DNA of 64,000 nt, taken from Epinephelus fuscoguttatus (lineage: Eukaryota > Chordata > Actinopteri > Perciformes > Serranidae). Below the pieces are notes generated by a model that ran no database searches, had not been told where the DNA came from, and saw only the letters and a program-made list of their open reading frames with translations. This document shows, one piece after another, positions 1-20,106 of this stretch. Position 1 is the stretch's first letter; every line of letters starts with the position of its first letter. A program made the translations under genes and the position numbers. The stretch covers positions 27,476,339 through 27,540,338 of the forward strand of contig NC_064757.1 in the NCBI RefSeq assembly GCF_011397635.1, written 5' to 3'.

Positions 1-3000
1 AAATAATTCATGACCTGGATGAAGGAGACAGAAGTAGAGGAAAGGGGAATAAGGAGGGAGTGTTGGAAAAGAAAGAGAAAAGAAGGGAAGGAGTAGAGGG
101 GTAAAAATAAGCAGAGCGGATCTGTAACTGACAAGAGGAGACGGAGGGATGAAACAGGCGAGAAAGGAGGTGAAGCAAGGAGGGCAGCGAAAAGGGAGAG
201 ATGGGGTGAAGTGTGAAGAAAAGAGGAAAGGTAAGGGAGGCAAACGTAGCTGCTGATGGTGATGTAGAGAAACGCTGAGGTGAGTTGAGATTAAGGGAAC
301 GGGTGGAGAGGAAAGTGGGAGGTGATGACAGCGGGGGAGAAGGCTGAGAGTAAAGGAAGGGAGTGAAGGAAGCCAACAAATATTTTATAATGGTTAATAG
401 CTGAACATGGCAGACAGATTTCTTCGATGTTCTTTCCGTGCCAGTGTGTGTGACATGCATAATTGACTATCTTGGCTGACTGTGGAGACTTGGTTTGGTG
501 ATAAACTAGTATACCCTCCTGAGACTCTGTGTCCTCATATGAGGACATCACATTTTGGTTTACTTGACCTTATACTTCATTCTGCTTAACTTAGACCTGT
601 TGTCCTCATTCGTGGACACTTTTTTGTGCCATCTAGTGGTAGTAAGAGCACAATACACTAATCCATGTGAAAACAAGATGGCAGCCATTTCTGTCAAGTC
701 AGTCTGCAGCCGACCCTGACACAAAAGTGGACAAGGTCCAAAACTTGATCACATTTTATGGTTGAAACGTGTTTATTTATGAGTAATAATGTTTGTAGTT
801 TGATATGGCAACAAATTTGACCAATTTCAGCAACAGTAACAAGCTAAGCAACTGTTAATTAGGAAGTAGGCTACTTGTTTGGGACTATTGTGTTTGGACT
901 ATTGTCGTCTCATTTGAGGATCTTGGGACTTTGCAAGCTCCGTTTCCCCTGAGGGAAATGGTGTCAGTAAACGTCAACTATAAAATGCGTGTCAGTCTGC
1001 AGCCGATCCCGGCACAAAAGTGGACAAGGTCCAAAACCTGGGGAAATTTTATGGTTCAAACTTGTTTATTTATGATTAATACTGTTTGTAGTTTGATATG
1101 GCAACAAAATTGACCAATTTTAGCAACTGTAACAAGCCAAGATGCTGTTAATTAGGAAGTTCTCGTTTAAGGACGCTGGGACTTAATTATTGTTGACGAT
1201 GTTAAGGTTTTATATTTATCGGGTCCTACTGATCCCAAATAGCTAGGAGAAATTAAAAATGCATTTCAATTTTGTTTTTTACTCATTTTTATTGTCTTAA
1301 TTTTGGACTGATATTAAATGTTATTGTCTCATTGATGCTCTGTTATTTAAAACTGATGTGTTTTTAATGTTGTTTTGTGAATGGACCCCAGGAAGACTAG
1401 CGACCACTTTTCTGGAAGCTAATGGGGAGCCATATAAAGAATAAAGAATAAAGAATAGCTGTGATACGTTGTTAAAATACAGTTTAAATATAGCTACAAT
1501 ATGAAATCTGAGGCAACATCTGTGCATCATTTTGTGAGACTGTTCAAAGCAGTTTCCAAAGCCACTCTATGATTATCATCAAATGATATTCCAATATAAA
1601 AATGAATACTTTTGACACAAAACCTGACCACTCCTTCAAAGACAGTCCATCAAATGCTTTTGCAAGGCGAGGCATCTTTTTTTGTAAAGCACAGTTCATA
1701 CACAAGGGCAATTCAAGGTGCTTTACAGTGCTAAATGATTTCCTTTTTTTTTTTTTTAATCATCTTAAAAAAAAAGCAAAAGTGCAGACAAGAGGTGCAA
1801 AGATAAAACTTTTATTTAAAATGATTTAAAACTGAGAAGCAAAGATGAACTTAAGGCACTCATGCGTGGAGCAGGAATTAAGTGAAGAAGCCTTTATTTC
1901 AAAACATGGCTGCTCATATTAAAACACGGACCTGTTTCGACCCAAAAGTTTTTGTCAGGGTGTAAAAGGGTGGACAGGAGTCAAGAAAACATTTTATAAG
2001 CTTGGTAGGGGGTGTCACCCAATCTTAATTAATAAGTGAGCACAAGTGACGGCAGTGGGTTACAATGAGAAGCCATTTTGGAAGTGACACGCCTTTACAA
2101 GGAAAAAAAAAATCCCTGTACTAACATAAAAAAATCAATAACTGAATTTGAAATATATGCATGTTAAAAATAAATAAATAAATAAATAGAAAGAAAGAAA
2201 GTTACTAAAACAAACATCAAAAATACATACATAAAAAGGGGGAAGGAAAGATTACTTAATTTGTATCCGCACAGAAAACATAAAAACAGGTTATGATAAA
2301 GACGATCCTTGAGAACACTACTATCTCATTCTTCAAAGTGTGATTTGAAATTGAGTTTTAAATAAGGTTGCGGTCATTTCCATCAGGAGGTAGAAATAAG
2401 AGCTCAGATGCAGAGACTGATCAGCAAAGACGGTCAGACTGATAGAAGACAAGGTGAGAGTATGTTTGTTAGATCATGACTGAGCACTCAGCATCAGTTT
2501 CTGCTCTGTCATCTGCTGACACATGGGAAGCGATGAGTGAGGTCACTGAGGGGAAGGGGAGGCAGTGAGTAAGGTGCAGTGAGGACAGACGTAGGCATGG
2601 AGAGAGGGAGTAGAGAGCATAAAAGGGTGCACATGATGCAAGGGTGAAGAGGAAACTGAGAGGAGAGCAAAGTAGAGGAATAGTAGGACTGAAGTAGAGC
2701 TGGAGTTACTTCCAAATTCATAACGTCTTATTCACTTAATAGATTGAATTCTAGAAGTAACTCCTAAGAAGGCTGACCCAAAAAACTCACAGAGCTGTTT
2801 TGACATTTAAAATAAATTCTATCTGTAAGGACACATTGCTGGAAGGGATGTATAAGAGGGAACATCGGTGTGGGAGGTCCACGGCGAATAAAGGCTCTGA
2901 GTCATGCCCTGAACCTGCTGATCGAGACAAAACTTACCATCTTCAAATATGAGGAGCACATTTCGGCTGTCAAGTACAATATAAAACCATTCTGGGCCAG

Positions 3001-4353
3001 ACCTAAAATGTAATCATCAGAGGGGCTGCTGTGTCCTGCTTAGAGGGATGTTATGCTGGTCTTACAGGTGGCCGCAGATAATTTAACTGGTGTGAAAAAA
3101 ATAAGGAGCTCACAGAGCAATTTCTGACATCCATTTTAAGTCTGAAAACTCATCTGGGGCAGGATGAATCCCATGCTGTCGTTACAGCGTGAGGCAAGAT
3201 AGAGTGATTCTGCAAGAAGTTCCAGATAAAGAGGGAGATAGGGTAATGGTGGGATGGAAAGCGGAAAGGGCTGATGGGGAGGAGGCGATAGGAGAAGGAC
3301 CCCTGCCTGATTTTAGGGCCCCTTTTTCCAACCATGCAAATTAGCCACAGTTTTATGGGGACAAAAGTGAAAAAAAAACAGTATGCCTGCAAGAAAAACT
3401 GAACTCTGTATGTCCACACTCTCCTTATTATGTCTGTCATCATGTAGCAATTTGCAGCATGTCAGAGCCTCGAAATAAAATCAGCCAGCAGCTGCCAAGA
3501 AACATAAAAATGTGTGAGAATGTGTAAACCTAATTATAAGCATATTTTGCTGTGCAGTCTATAGTGTCCTAATGTCATTAGTGTGCGAGCCGAGGCAGTA
3601 AGATTTGGCTCAGGAGAGACGTGCAGCCAGGGAAAGAATAGAAATATAATGTGGTAAGTGCAGGGATTTGGAGATTTTGTAAGGTCGGAGAGCGAAGGAA
3701 TTACAGCAAGTGAGAAGGGGAGTGAAATATAAGAGCAATAATGATAGCAACAGGCAAAAGCATATCATTATACTGTAGATAAATCTGGTTTGCATGTCAA
3801 TACGCTTGCCTGCGCCTCATCTCCATGCACGCCGTCATCAGCGTTATTCACAAGGTGAACATTTACAAAAGGAAAAAGCAGAAGGGAGCCTTGTCGGAGC
3901 AACCCTAATGAGAGGACGTGTGTTGTTGAACAGCAGAGCATCAAAGGCTCGATGAAACTCAGTAACTGCAGGTAGAGAGATTCAGGGGAATGTATCCGAC
4001 TGCAGAGTGAATCCAGGAGCAAGTTTCCATCCTCGTGTAGCTGATGCAAAATGATCAAGTCTTTGTGGGTGTAAATAAAAATATCCCTTGTGAGCTCAGA
4101 TGTCTGACTTCACCATGCTTCCACTCCAACAACATAACTACCAGCAAACTGCCAGCGAGATTGTGATTAATATGTGCAACTTAAACGCCTCATACATATG
4201 CAAATGCATGCAGATTTACAAGTACACAACTGGTAACAAGCCAATCTGTTACATACTCACCACTAATATAACCACAGTATCATTCTATTGCTCTGTGTTT
4301 TAACTCTCTTTCTCTTTCTCCTATTTTTCTCACTCTCACGCCTGCTTCTCTAG
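1..4353 (+). other. mapk4 intron (5' part of window), repeats only
   Basis: No kinase N-lobe exon is recognisable here on the + strand, so this is read as intron upstream of the exon at 4354. Positions 1-400 are strongly purine-rich on the + strand, which creates long spurious Pro/Ser-rich ORFs on the - strand. The rest holds dispersed repeats (see 510-1250), a short LINE-tail-like piece near 1675-1735 and an (AAAT)n/(AAAG)n run near 2168-2202. The remainder, about 2210-4350, is unremarkable. Confidence 0.6.
510..1250 (+). repeat. Dispersed repeat, two partial copies in tandem; related copy at 40835-41250
   Basis: The block starting near 510 contains a 16-bp perfect palindrome GTCCTCATATGAGGAC (531-546), then text such as GTGCCATCTAG, AAGATGGCAGCCAT and ATGGCAACAAATTT. 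A second, shorter copy of the same text follows from about 985 (CAGTCTGCAGCCGA, CACAAAAGTGGACAAGGTCC occur in both). The same element recurs at 40835-41250. No obvious terminal repeats or coding capacity; class unknown. Confidence 0.75.
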
Positions 4354-12082
<7,729 letters not shown>

Positions 12083-13509
12083 TGTTGAATTTCAACTTCA
12101 GGTCCACCACAGTATAACACCATAATGGGTAGCACTTCCAAATGCTCATACTGCTTTACGTAGTGAGGGGTGAAGATGCTGCTTAAACATTAGACCTTAG
12201 TGTTAGCGGTCTTTTCCCTACTATTGCAATGACACGCTACACGCTGTGACTAAAACCCTCACTTAAACAAGCAATCCTGCAGCTTTGTCAAGAGGTGCTC
12301 TCAGGCAATAAGAGGTCAACAAGCATTTGGGTTCGGATATGAATAACCATGCTTAGCATTGCAAAATCAAGGGTTTGTTCTACATGAGAATACTTAGAAA
12401 TAATTCAGCTAATTGATGATCATGGTGTTTGTGATGCACTGTCCTTTGTCGAGTTAAAGATAGGTCGAAACTTGACTTGATAGCAGCTTATTCTGCGACA
12501 TAAACATCCACAAATAACATGAGTTACCCAGACTATTGTGCACTGGTTAACAGTAACCTACTGGAGAGGGATCACTTGTATTGATTCCTCGCTGTGTGTC
12601 AGTAAATCTTTTGAAAAGTCAGACAGTCTTCCAGAGGTGATGTTCACCGAATAACGATAACGACACGGGAAATGCTTTTTCCAAGTTTCTCTGAATGTAT
12701 TAACTGAAAAATAATCAGTCAAATTATGCTACATGGTGAAATGTAGGGATTTTATTTGTTGCTGTTCTAACACTCCCGTGGTGACTCACTGAGCTCCGTC
12801 ACTGCTACATGCCTTGTAAACTTGTATAAATCTGTTGTCATATTTAATTCTACGGTATAATTCTGACGACTGTTGTTAATGATGTTCTTGTGTCTGACGT
12901 ATTCTTTGCTGAATGCTAGAGCACAGTTTTCTGTTTATTTGGTGTGAGTTTTATTTTGTTTAAATGTGGAATGCTCTATCGTAATAATTTATGCTCTGGT
13001 TCAGTCATGAATAGTTTCATATTCTGTCTCCCTGATGCACCAAACAAGGTCATCTTCTGCTGTACACTCACTGAAAAGATACTGTCTTTATCTGTACATG
13101 ACAGCCAGATATCTGTCACCATTTTGCTCACTGAAATGTTAGCCACAGAAAGCTATATTGCAAACAACAGTAGCTTATATTTTGGAGAATGTAGATCCTT
13201 TACAACCTTTATAGGAAATGATTTGTACTTAAAAACTCCTCAATGCTGCCCAGTAGCCATATTGATATATGGAACAGAAGATAACCAAAACGTATATTTT
13301 GAAATACTTTTCTGTTCAGTGCGTCACAGTAGACCCTCAGAATGTTCTTTATTCTGGCATCTGATGTCTCCCCTCCAAGGTAACCAAATCAGGTAAAAGA
13401 TACAGGAAGATGTAAGTTCTGAAGGTTGTTGGCTTGTGCCTCGTACTTTGTTAATCATGTACATCTGACATTCACTTTACTCATCAAACTGAGAAGCTCA
13501 TAGTGAGCA

Positions 13510-15050
13510 CTGGCGCTCCTGCAAATTTTTCATAGGGGTCGCCAGAGGGGGCCACTGAAAATCCAACCAAAAGTCATAACTGAATATCAAGAATTCCATT
13601 ATGCTGTTTTAGTAGTCTACAGGCTGGTTGAAAACTATGTCAATATGGAGAGTTAAGGAATAGCATGCTAATGTACTTTGGTTGCTAGTTTGACAGTTAA
13701 TATTACTAATTATCTGATGTTTCATTGTTCATTCATTTTCTGTAACCGCCGATCCTGTTAGGGCTTATCAGGGGGCTGGAGCCTATCCCAGCTGACATTG
13801 GGTGAGAGGTAGGGTACACCCTGGACAGGTCGCCAGACTATCACAGGGCTGACACACAGAAACAGACAACCATTCACACTCACATTCACACCTACAGCCA
13901 ATTTAGAGTCACCAGTTAACCTGACGTGCATGTCTTTGGACTGTGGGAGGAAGCTGGAGAACCCAGGAAAACCCATGCTGACAGGGAGAACATGCAAACT
14001 CCATACAGAAGGGCTCCCCCACCCCGAACCCTCTTGGTGTAAGGCAACTATCCTGTTTTGATTTGTTATGAATCTGTACATGTGTTAGGGGATTCATTGT
14101 TGGCTATCCTTTTATTTAAAAAGACAAATATACAGATTTATTTTAAGGAGTACATTGATTGTAAGGAGCAAAACATTAACTGGAGAAAAGTCCTCTCAAG
14201 TTTACTTATGGGTACCCACAGAATATCTTTTTTCATTCAGATATCTTCAAGTGAGAGTTCAACCCCTTTGAAAATGGTCATGTCAGTTTTTCCCCTTGTC
14301 AAAATTTTGGCCAAATTTGGAGGGTTATTTAGCCCCCTTCCCGACAAGCTATGCCGACACAGGTGGTACCAATTGATGCCTTGATGTCTAGTTTGGCAAG
14401 ATACCATTACCTTTGTAATAGCTTGAAAAATGAGGGCGCCACAGCCTCTTAAAGATAGTTTGGTCAGGAACACTTTAGTCAAACAAAACTTTATTTTCAT
14501 TTGCAGTATTATATTTGATGGTATGGCTCTGTCTGGGAGAGCATGCCTCCCTGCCCTTCCATGTGCCTACATGGAAAGCCTAAGGCAGGGACAGCAGCAG
14601 CAAAGACCCCCTGGGAACAGATCAGAGCAGCATCAATGACAAACAGAAGTGACATTGGTAAATCAGACACAGCATGAAAAGGAGGAGCTGGGGTGGAGGT
14701 GGGTTGCAAAGCAGCTTGCAGAGGAAGCAGCAACAGTAGGCAGGCCAGAGCAGTTTAAATAGTGCATCCTGAATGAGATCGGCCAATTGGTTGCATAGAA
14801 AGGAATCATGTGATCTATCAGCTGACTCCCTTTCATCAATCGTCTGCTCCATCAGTTGATTGGGCTGTTTGAGATCAGCTGATGTAGCTTGGATGTGAGC
14901 TGAGCTTGACATGTGTCCTGCCTGAACTAATGCTATGCTCAATTAATGTTGGTCTCTAATCATTTTTGCAAGTGGGGCTAGTGGGGGCGCAGCAACTTTA
15001 CCAGCCCCCTGCCCCCGTTCCCCCCCTTGGGGACGTCACTGATCTTTTTT
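13510..15050. mobile_element. Dispersed element interrupted by a SINE
   Basis: 13516-13690 (GGGGGCCACTGAAAATCCAA, TATGGAGAGTTAA) is a diverged relative of 42530-42735 upstream of elac1 exon 2 (GGGGCCACTGAAAAT, TATGGAGAGTTAA). Sequence after the SINE at 13727-14045 may continue the same element up to the GC-rich segment at 14975-15045. Class unknown; boundaries approximate. Confidence 0.5.
13727..14045 (-). mobile_element. tRNA-derived teleost SINE (copy 1 of 4)
   Basis: In reverse orientation it carries the family's conserved core: GTTTGCATGTTCTCC, CACAGTCCAAAGACATGCA, GTGAATGGTTGTCTGT, CCTGTCCAGGGTGTACCCT, CAGCTGGGATAGGCTCCAGC, and ends in (GAAT)n-like sequence. The tRNA-like head is truncated or degenerate (only GGTTCGGGG remains of the B box). 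Confidence 0.8.
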
Positions 15051-17124
15051 TTTTTAATCAAAAAAAAAAAAAAAAAAAGGATATAGAAATAGCATTAAAA
15101 TTATTCTGTTGTGCTAGTGCCATAAAAGAAATGTGCTTAAATCCATGTAATTCTGTAACATGGAAGAAATGGGCTTTCGCCATCCCTGGTTTCACTGTTT
15201 AACATATAGTGCTCAGTTGTGGCTGTACCACATGTGTACAGTCTATGTGCTGTACATACCACAAGGGTCCGGCTATTAGTATGCCAGAGGCACAACACTG
15301 AGATGCATAAACACACTGCCAGCAGCACAGCTACAGTACAACACCACAGAAGGTACAACACCACAGAATCTGTTTGGTGTTTTTTTTCAGTCAAGCATCT
15401 GATACCTATTCTGATGACACTGACCTCCAGTCAGTGTCTTCAGAAAGTCTTTCATACAGCAAAGCAGCAGCTGTGTCCCTTTATCTGCTGTTGTCAGCTG
15501 TTAACTGTTAAAGCTCATGTGAAGTGGGTCTAAAAGTGAGCAGATCATCACTTGCACAACATCGTATGAGCCATATGTGAGAGTTGCTGGCAGTACAACC
15601 AACCACTCAGCGAAGCCAGGTGTATTATTTCATATTCAAAGTAGACATGAAGCACATTTAGAGTCACTAGCACATTTAGAAACGCAGGTTCTCCTCTGTG
15701 AAAACTGAAACTGTCACACTGTTGATTTTTATCAGTAACATAGCTCTAAGGTTTTAACCCTGCTTGAGCTGGACTGCTGGACTAACTGACAGAAGTGTTC
15801 AAGTAAAGAAAAAGTTTGATCCAGAGCCATTTATCTCTTTGTAGAAATAGATAGAAGCTATGCTGCAGTCAAACTAATGAAAAGGAGTCTAGTTTTTACA
15901 TACACAGGTCTACTGATCACATTTTGCATTATACAGTTTTCTCTGCAGGTAACCTAAGCCAGCAATAACATCACTGACAAATAACACTAACATACTGTAA
16001 CACACGTGGTTACTGAGCCGAAGTTAAATCTTTAAAGTGTGTGAAGAAATGTAGAAAATGTGCCTCAGTACACCTCGATGCTTCCAGCTTGCTGAATGTA
16101 ACATATCCTTTCCCTTCTGCATGGCTTTCACAACTACTCAAAAATAGCTTTGTTGTTTTTACTGTGTCACTTTTTCGGACGGTCATATTTCTGTGGGCTT
16201 TTATTTCTTTTGTACTCGCTTTGAGAGGGACCTCAGCTTTTCATTGGAGAAGAGCTGTGAGGTTTTTAAATGCTCAATATTGATTGATAGTTTCTCTTTT
16301 TGCAGTTTCTGTTTTTGCTGAAAAATTAATAAAACTACTTAAACTATTGTTTCATCGTGTATTTTCTTCTGTTGTTGTGTAATGCCAGTTGAGAATATTA
16401 AGAGTATTTTGTATTTGATTGATATTTATTTTTGTAGGGGTAAGTAGACCATTTGTGACATTCTTCTTTTGGTGTACATTAAAACAAACAAACAAACAAA
16501 AAAATGAGCCATTGTGATATTTGAAGTTAGGTGACTGATTCAAAGCAGACATATAATGCCCTCTACTGTTAAACAAGTAATATTAGCATCTTGGTGTTCT
16601 CTTTTGTGGTGCACTGCTTATTTTGCACAAACAAAGTAACACAAAGGCACAACATAAATATGGGTTTTTGAGGATAAAAAAAAAGCCCAAAAGAATTTAC
16701 AGTCTGTCTCATTTGATGATGTGAGATGCTGAAAATTACATCTCAACCATAAAAAATACAGCTGATTAAATTGTTGCTTCTCTCAGGGCCATGATTTAAA
16801 AACTAACGAAACATCAGACAAGGATTAAAAATTCAACAAAACAATGTTAATAATTATTAAACATAAAAAAAATTTAGGTACTGTTTGTTACTTATTGGGG
16901 GGAGGGGCGGTGGAGTAAGAGGGAAGCATGTCAGATAATTTTTTAAGCACTGGGAAGGACTTATGTTTTTTATTTTGGGTTAAGGGAAGGGAATACAAAT
17001 TTAAATGGCTGTATTTTGCATTTATTTTACTGCCCATTTCTGAAGAAACGTGGGCTTATTTGGAAGGCATGTTTTCTTTAAAGATTTTTCAACATACATC
17101 ACAGTCAGACACTGTAAAAACAGA

Positions 17125-17152
17125 AATTATTATTATTATTATTATTATTCCA
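17125..17152 (+). repeat. (ATT)n microsatellite
   Basis: Run of about eight to nine ATT units, beginning about 50 bases from the 18S rRNA fragment. It may be the tail of an old LINE insertion. Confidence 0.85.
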
Positions 17153-17202
17153 ACGGTCCTTAGACACATCATGTGTGACAAAAGCTTCTTCAGATTAGTT
17201 AG

Positions 17203-17315
17203 TTAGTCGAGCCTTCCGCAGGTTCGCCCACTGAAATCTTGTTACGACTTTTACTTTCTATAGATGGTCAAGTCTGATCATCTCCGCGCTCCGCCAGGGC
17301 CATAGGGCTGATCCA

Positions 17316-17351
<36 letters not shown>

Positions 17352-17492
17352 TGGCGGTGTGTACAAAGGGCAGGGACTTGAAATCAACATGTTTGTGACC
17401 TATGCTTCCTGGGAATTCCTCGTTCATGGGAAATAATTGCAATTCCCAGTCCCTATCACGATAAGGGTTCAGTGGGTTACCCACTACCTTTA
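17203..17492 (-). pseudogene. Fragment of 18S rRNA (3' end), decayed
   Basis: Read on the - strand, this is the last ~280 nt of eukaryotic small-subunit rRNA. The + strand shows CCTTCCGCAGGTTC (18S 3' end), TTGTTACGACTTTTACTT, GCGCTCCGCCAGGGCC, GAGGACCTCACTAAACCATC-like text, ATCCAATCGGTAGTAGCGAC, GGCGGTGTGTACAAAGGGCA, GGGAATTCCTCGTTCATGGG and GGGTTACCC. It differs from functional 18S by many substitutions and some short indels, stops abruptly at about 17490, and has no 5.8S/28S neighbours. It is therefore a dispersed relic and not an rDNA unit. Confidence 0.9.
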
Positions 17493-18049
17493 AATAGTGA
17501 TTTCATCAAAATTATTTCATTTCCTTTTGGCCAAAAACAAACTATAATAACTAACCAGCATGCACAATAAGAGTGACAAGACTTAGGCCTTTTTCTGTTG
17601 TAACAGACTACTTTGTCTTTACTATGTATTTCTGTATGCAAAGCATTGTGTCCCTCCAGAGTTGCCATAGGGCTGTTGTAGGCGAACTTCCGCCATTAGA
17701 TGTGGCTGTGCTGCTTTGAATAAAGAGAGAAGCGCTGGCTGCTGAACACCTTATCTCGACTCCTGTCCGTTTATTGCATTATTAGGTGCTCTCATTTAGG
17801 CGAACCCAGGACGCTTGGTTACACTGTCTTTAACTTTTCACTTTTAACTTTCAAACATCAAAGGGTAACTTTTAAAAACCTAATAATCAATTTATAAAGC
17901 AGAAGAAGAAGGAAAAAACGAGGTCACACAACAGCTATACCTCTCTTCTGACAAGTACAGAACAGTCCCCACATGAGATCTGTCTTTTACAGTAATTACG
18001 ACTGATGGGATTCCCTCAAAAAAAAAATCTTGCGCGTGTTGCAGTCTTT

Positions 18050-18278
18050 ACGGTAACCAAGAAGGAAATCCCAACATGTGATTGGCTGAGCGGCCAAGTT
18101 CTTCCACACTGCGTGAGAGTCTCCTCACAGCCGCTCTGCCGCATCTGTGCCCACACTTAAAGGACAAGCCAGGCGGTCAGACACCGGCACATACACCGCG
18201 AAATACAGCAGAAATATGCTTTATAAACAGTAACCTGTCCAACGGAAATAACCGCAGTATTATAATACGTCAGAGCAG
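18050..18278 (+). promoter_or_regulatory. me2: Probable me2 promoter and non-coding exon 1
   Basis: A CpG-bearing island in otherwise AT-rich DNA, with an inverted CCAAT box (ATTGGC at 18081). The transcribed part would end at a good splice donor, GAGCAG|GTAAGCC (exon end 18278). It is the best candidate first exon for me2, whose start codon is in the exon at 23901; the intron would be 5.6 kb. A short ORF from 18082 runs through the donor and resembles nothing known. Confidence 0.45.
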
Positions 18279-19587
18279 GTAAGCCGAGTCGCTATTGCCT
18301 TAAAAATGGAAAGTGAGTGTGGGTCATCTAACTTCCCATATCTGAGCCAAGAAGTGAGCGGGGGTCTGAATGAATGACAGCACGTAAACCACCAGGCTAT
18401 CTGTATCGTGTTGGAGTAACGTTAACGTTACTGTTTCCGTTTTATAAACATTGCTATTGTGGGATGTTTTGTCGCTGAACCGTTTGCTGTCGCAGGTGCT
18501 CAAATACCGAGACAGTTTGGTCCGTTATAGTTTGAAGCTAGCTTCTTAGCTTGTAGCACTTGTTAGCTGCATTTGGTCAGTTGCTGAGATTGCTAAGCTA
18601 ACATCAGGTTAGCTTTGCTGCATAGCAACCTGCAGTTACAGGTTTCCTGACATGTCCATCTGATGTGTCTGTGTAAACGTTGCTGGTTGTTACATGCGCA
18701 CACTTTTCCTCCACTTCCGACTCCAAACAAGATGAAGATGGAGGCAGAAACATCTAGGGGTAAATATCACTGTCATTTATTAGGTGTGCATTATGACAAC
18801 ATAAACTGGTAAGACTAAAAGTTTTACTGCTCTTACTGTGGTTATTGCGACATTTAAATAATATGTTAGCATGCAGCACATCAGTATTTTAACCAACTGA
18901 ATGCCAGCTTTCACATATCTAACATAGCTATAGATGGGCTTTGATATGAATATGGACACTGTTAGTAATTGAGAAACAAGGTGGACAAGTCTCTGTCAGA
19001 CAGAGAGAGGATACCTGTCAGCAAAGACACACCCAGCTGAGCAACAACTGAGATTAATGTCTGTTTGTCTAATTGAGGAAACTTAATACTCTGTTTACCA
19101 TAGACCAGTGTTATACTGCAAAATTTGATGATGTGTTAAAGAAGCCTAATCCTCACACCATTGCTCAGTGGACACAAAAAAGTCAAACACAATGGAGCGT
19201 ATTATTGCCCATCTACAACTAAAATGGCTATTTTTTAAAGGAGGTGGACATCAGTTATTAACTAGCTCAGTCAGGAATTATGTACTTAATTATTTAGCCT
19301 AATCTCAAGGTGGTTTTGTTTTATAATATGAATTGCCTGTTAATGTGTTCAAATGGCAATTAAGTTAGAAGTTCGTTGAAAGGACTAGATGTTGCAGTCC
19401 CTCTTGTAGCACCACTTCTAATTCATGGAAGGTTCTTGAAAGATGGCTGCTATGAGGCTTTACCACCGGGACACATTGTCAGTTGTGTACCTTAGCACTG
19501 ACGGGTGTTTCGGCCATTTAACACAAGACACCCTCCACTGAGGCAGGCCCACCACAGGTTGATCAAGCCTGGATGTGTGTCCCGGGG

Positions 19588-20106
19588 TTAGCTGTTTGCC
19601 TTAGAGGCCCAGATGGTGTTGTTTCTCTTCAACCACAGCCAATGACTCGTCCTCTCAGCGGTGTTGGCCAGCTCTTTAATGGCCTGTCTGTGAGCCTGTC
19701 CCCTGACTCCAACCTCCCTAAGGAGCTTTGCTGTTGTACTGGCTACAAAGCCCCTACACCCCTCCACTGGGCGCACCTTTACTTTCCAGCCTCTGTCCTC
19801 TGCCTCAGCTGCTAAGATGGAGTACCGCAGCTTCTTGCGCTCATACGCTTCTTCCATGGCATCCTCCCAGGGGACTGTCAGTTCAATGATGTAAACAAGC
19901 TGGGAGGAATTAGACCAAAGGACAAGGTCTGGTCGCAGAGTGGTCGTCGCGATCTCCGGTGGGAAAATGAGCCTCTGATCCAAGTCGACTCTAAACTGCC
20001 AGTCCCTGGCTGCATTCAGTGGGCCCAGATCAGGGGTTGAGGGGTGGGTCCTCAGCTTGACAAGAATTATACTCTGATCCTGGTAAAAATTAACCTCTAA
20101 GACCAC
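19588..20106 (-). mobile_element. Isolated ORF with restriction-like-endonuclease-type motif (retroelement remnant)
   Basis: An uninterrupted 172-aa reading frame. Around residues 58-92 it reads RPDLVLW...IIELTVPWE...ERKKLRY. A PD followed after 14 residues by E-x-T and a nearby Lys pair is the layout of the PD-(D/E)XK-like restriction-like endonuclease of R2/NeSL/HERO-type non-LTR retrotransposons. The following GCRGFVAS and a C-terminal SHWLWLKR also recur in many fish and invertebrate repeat proteins I remember. It has no recognisable reverse transcriptase next to it and the initiating Met is not secure. Most likely a 3' fragment of a retrotransposon; a captured host exon is possible but less likely. 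Confidence 0.55.

Larger units (their letters stand above)
12083..16600 (+). other. mapk4 3' UTR and flank with nested repeats
   Basis: Downstream of the mapk4 stop. 12083 to about 13490 looks unique and is likely 3' UTR. No canonical AATAAA was seen there; the first clear AATAAA is at 16328-16333, so the transcript end is uncertain. 13510-15050 is repeat-derived. From 15060 to 16600 I see only poly-A/T tracts and AT-rich sequence with no coding signal. Confidence 0.4.

Noticed and set aside
8-551. Long Ser/Pro-rich ORFs on the - strand
   Set aside because: They arise from a purine-rich strand; composition is low-complexity and no splice or family signal is present.
12944-13396. 150-codon ORF downstream of mapk4
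   Set aside because: No recognisable domain, lies in the probable 3' UTR, and codon composition looks like AT-rich non-coding DNA.
18082-18282. 66-codon ORF beginning MAERPSS at the me2 promoter
   Set aside because: No similarity to the ME2 N-terminus, which is fully encoded in the exon at 23941; likely 5' UTR sequence.
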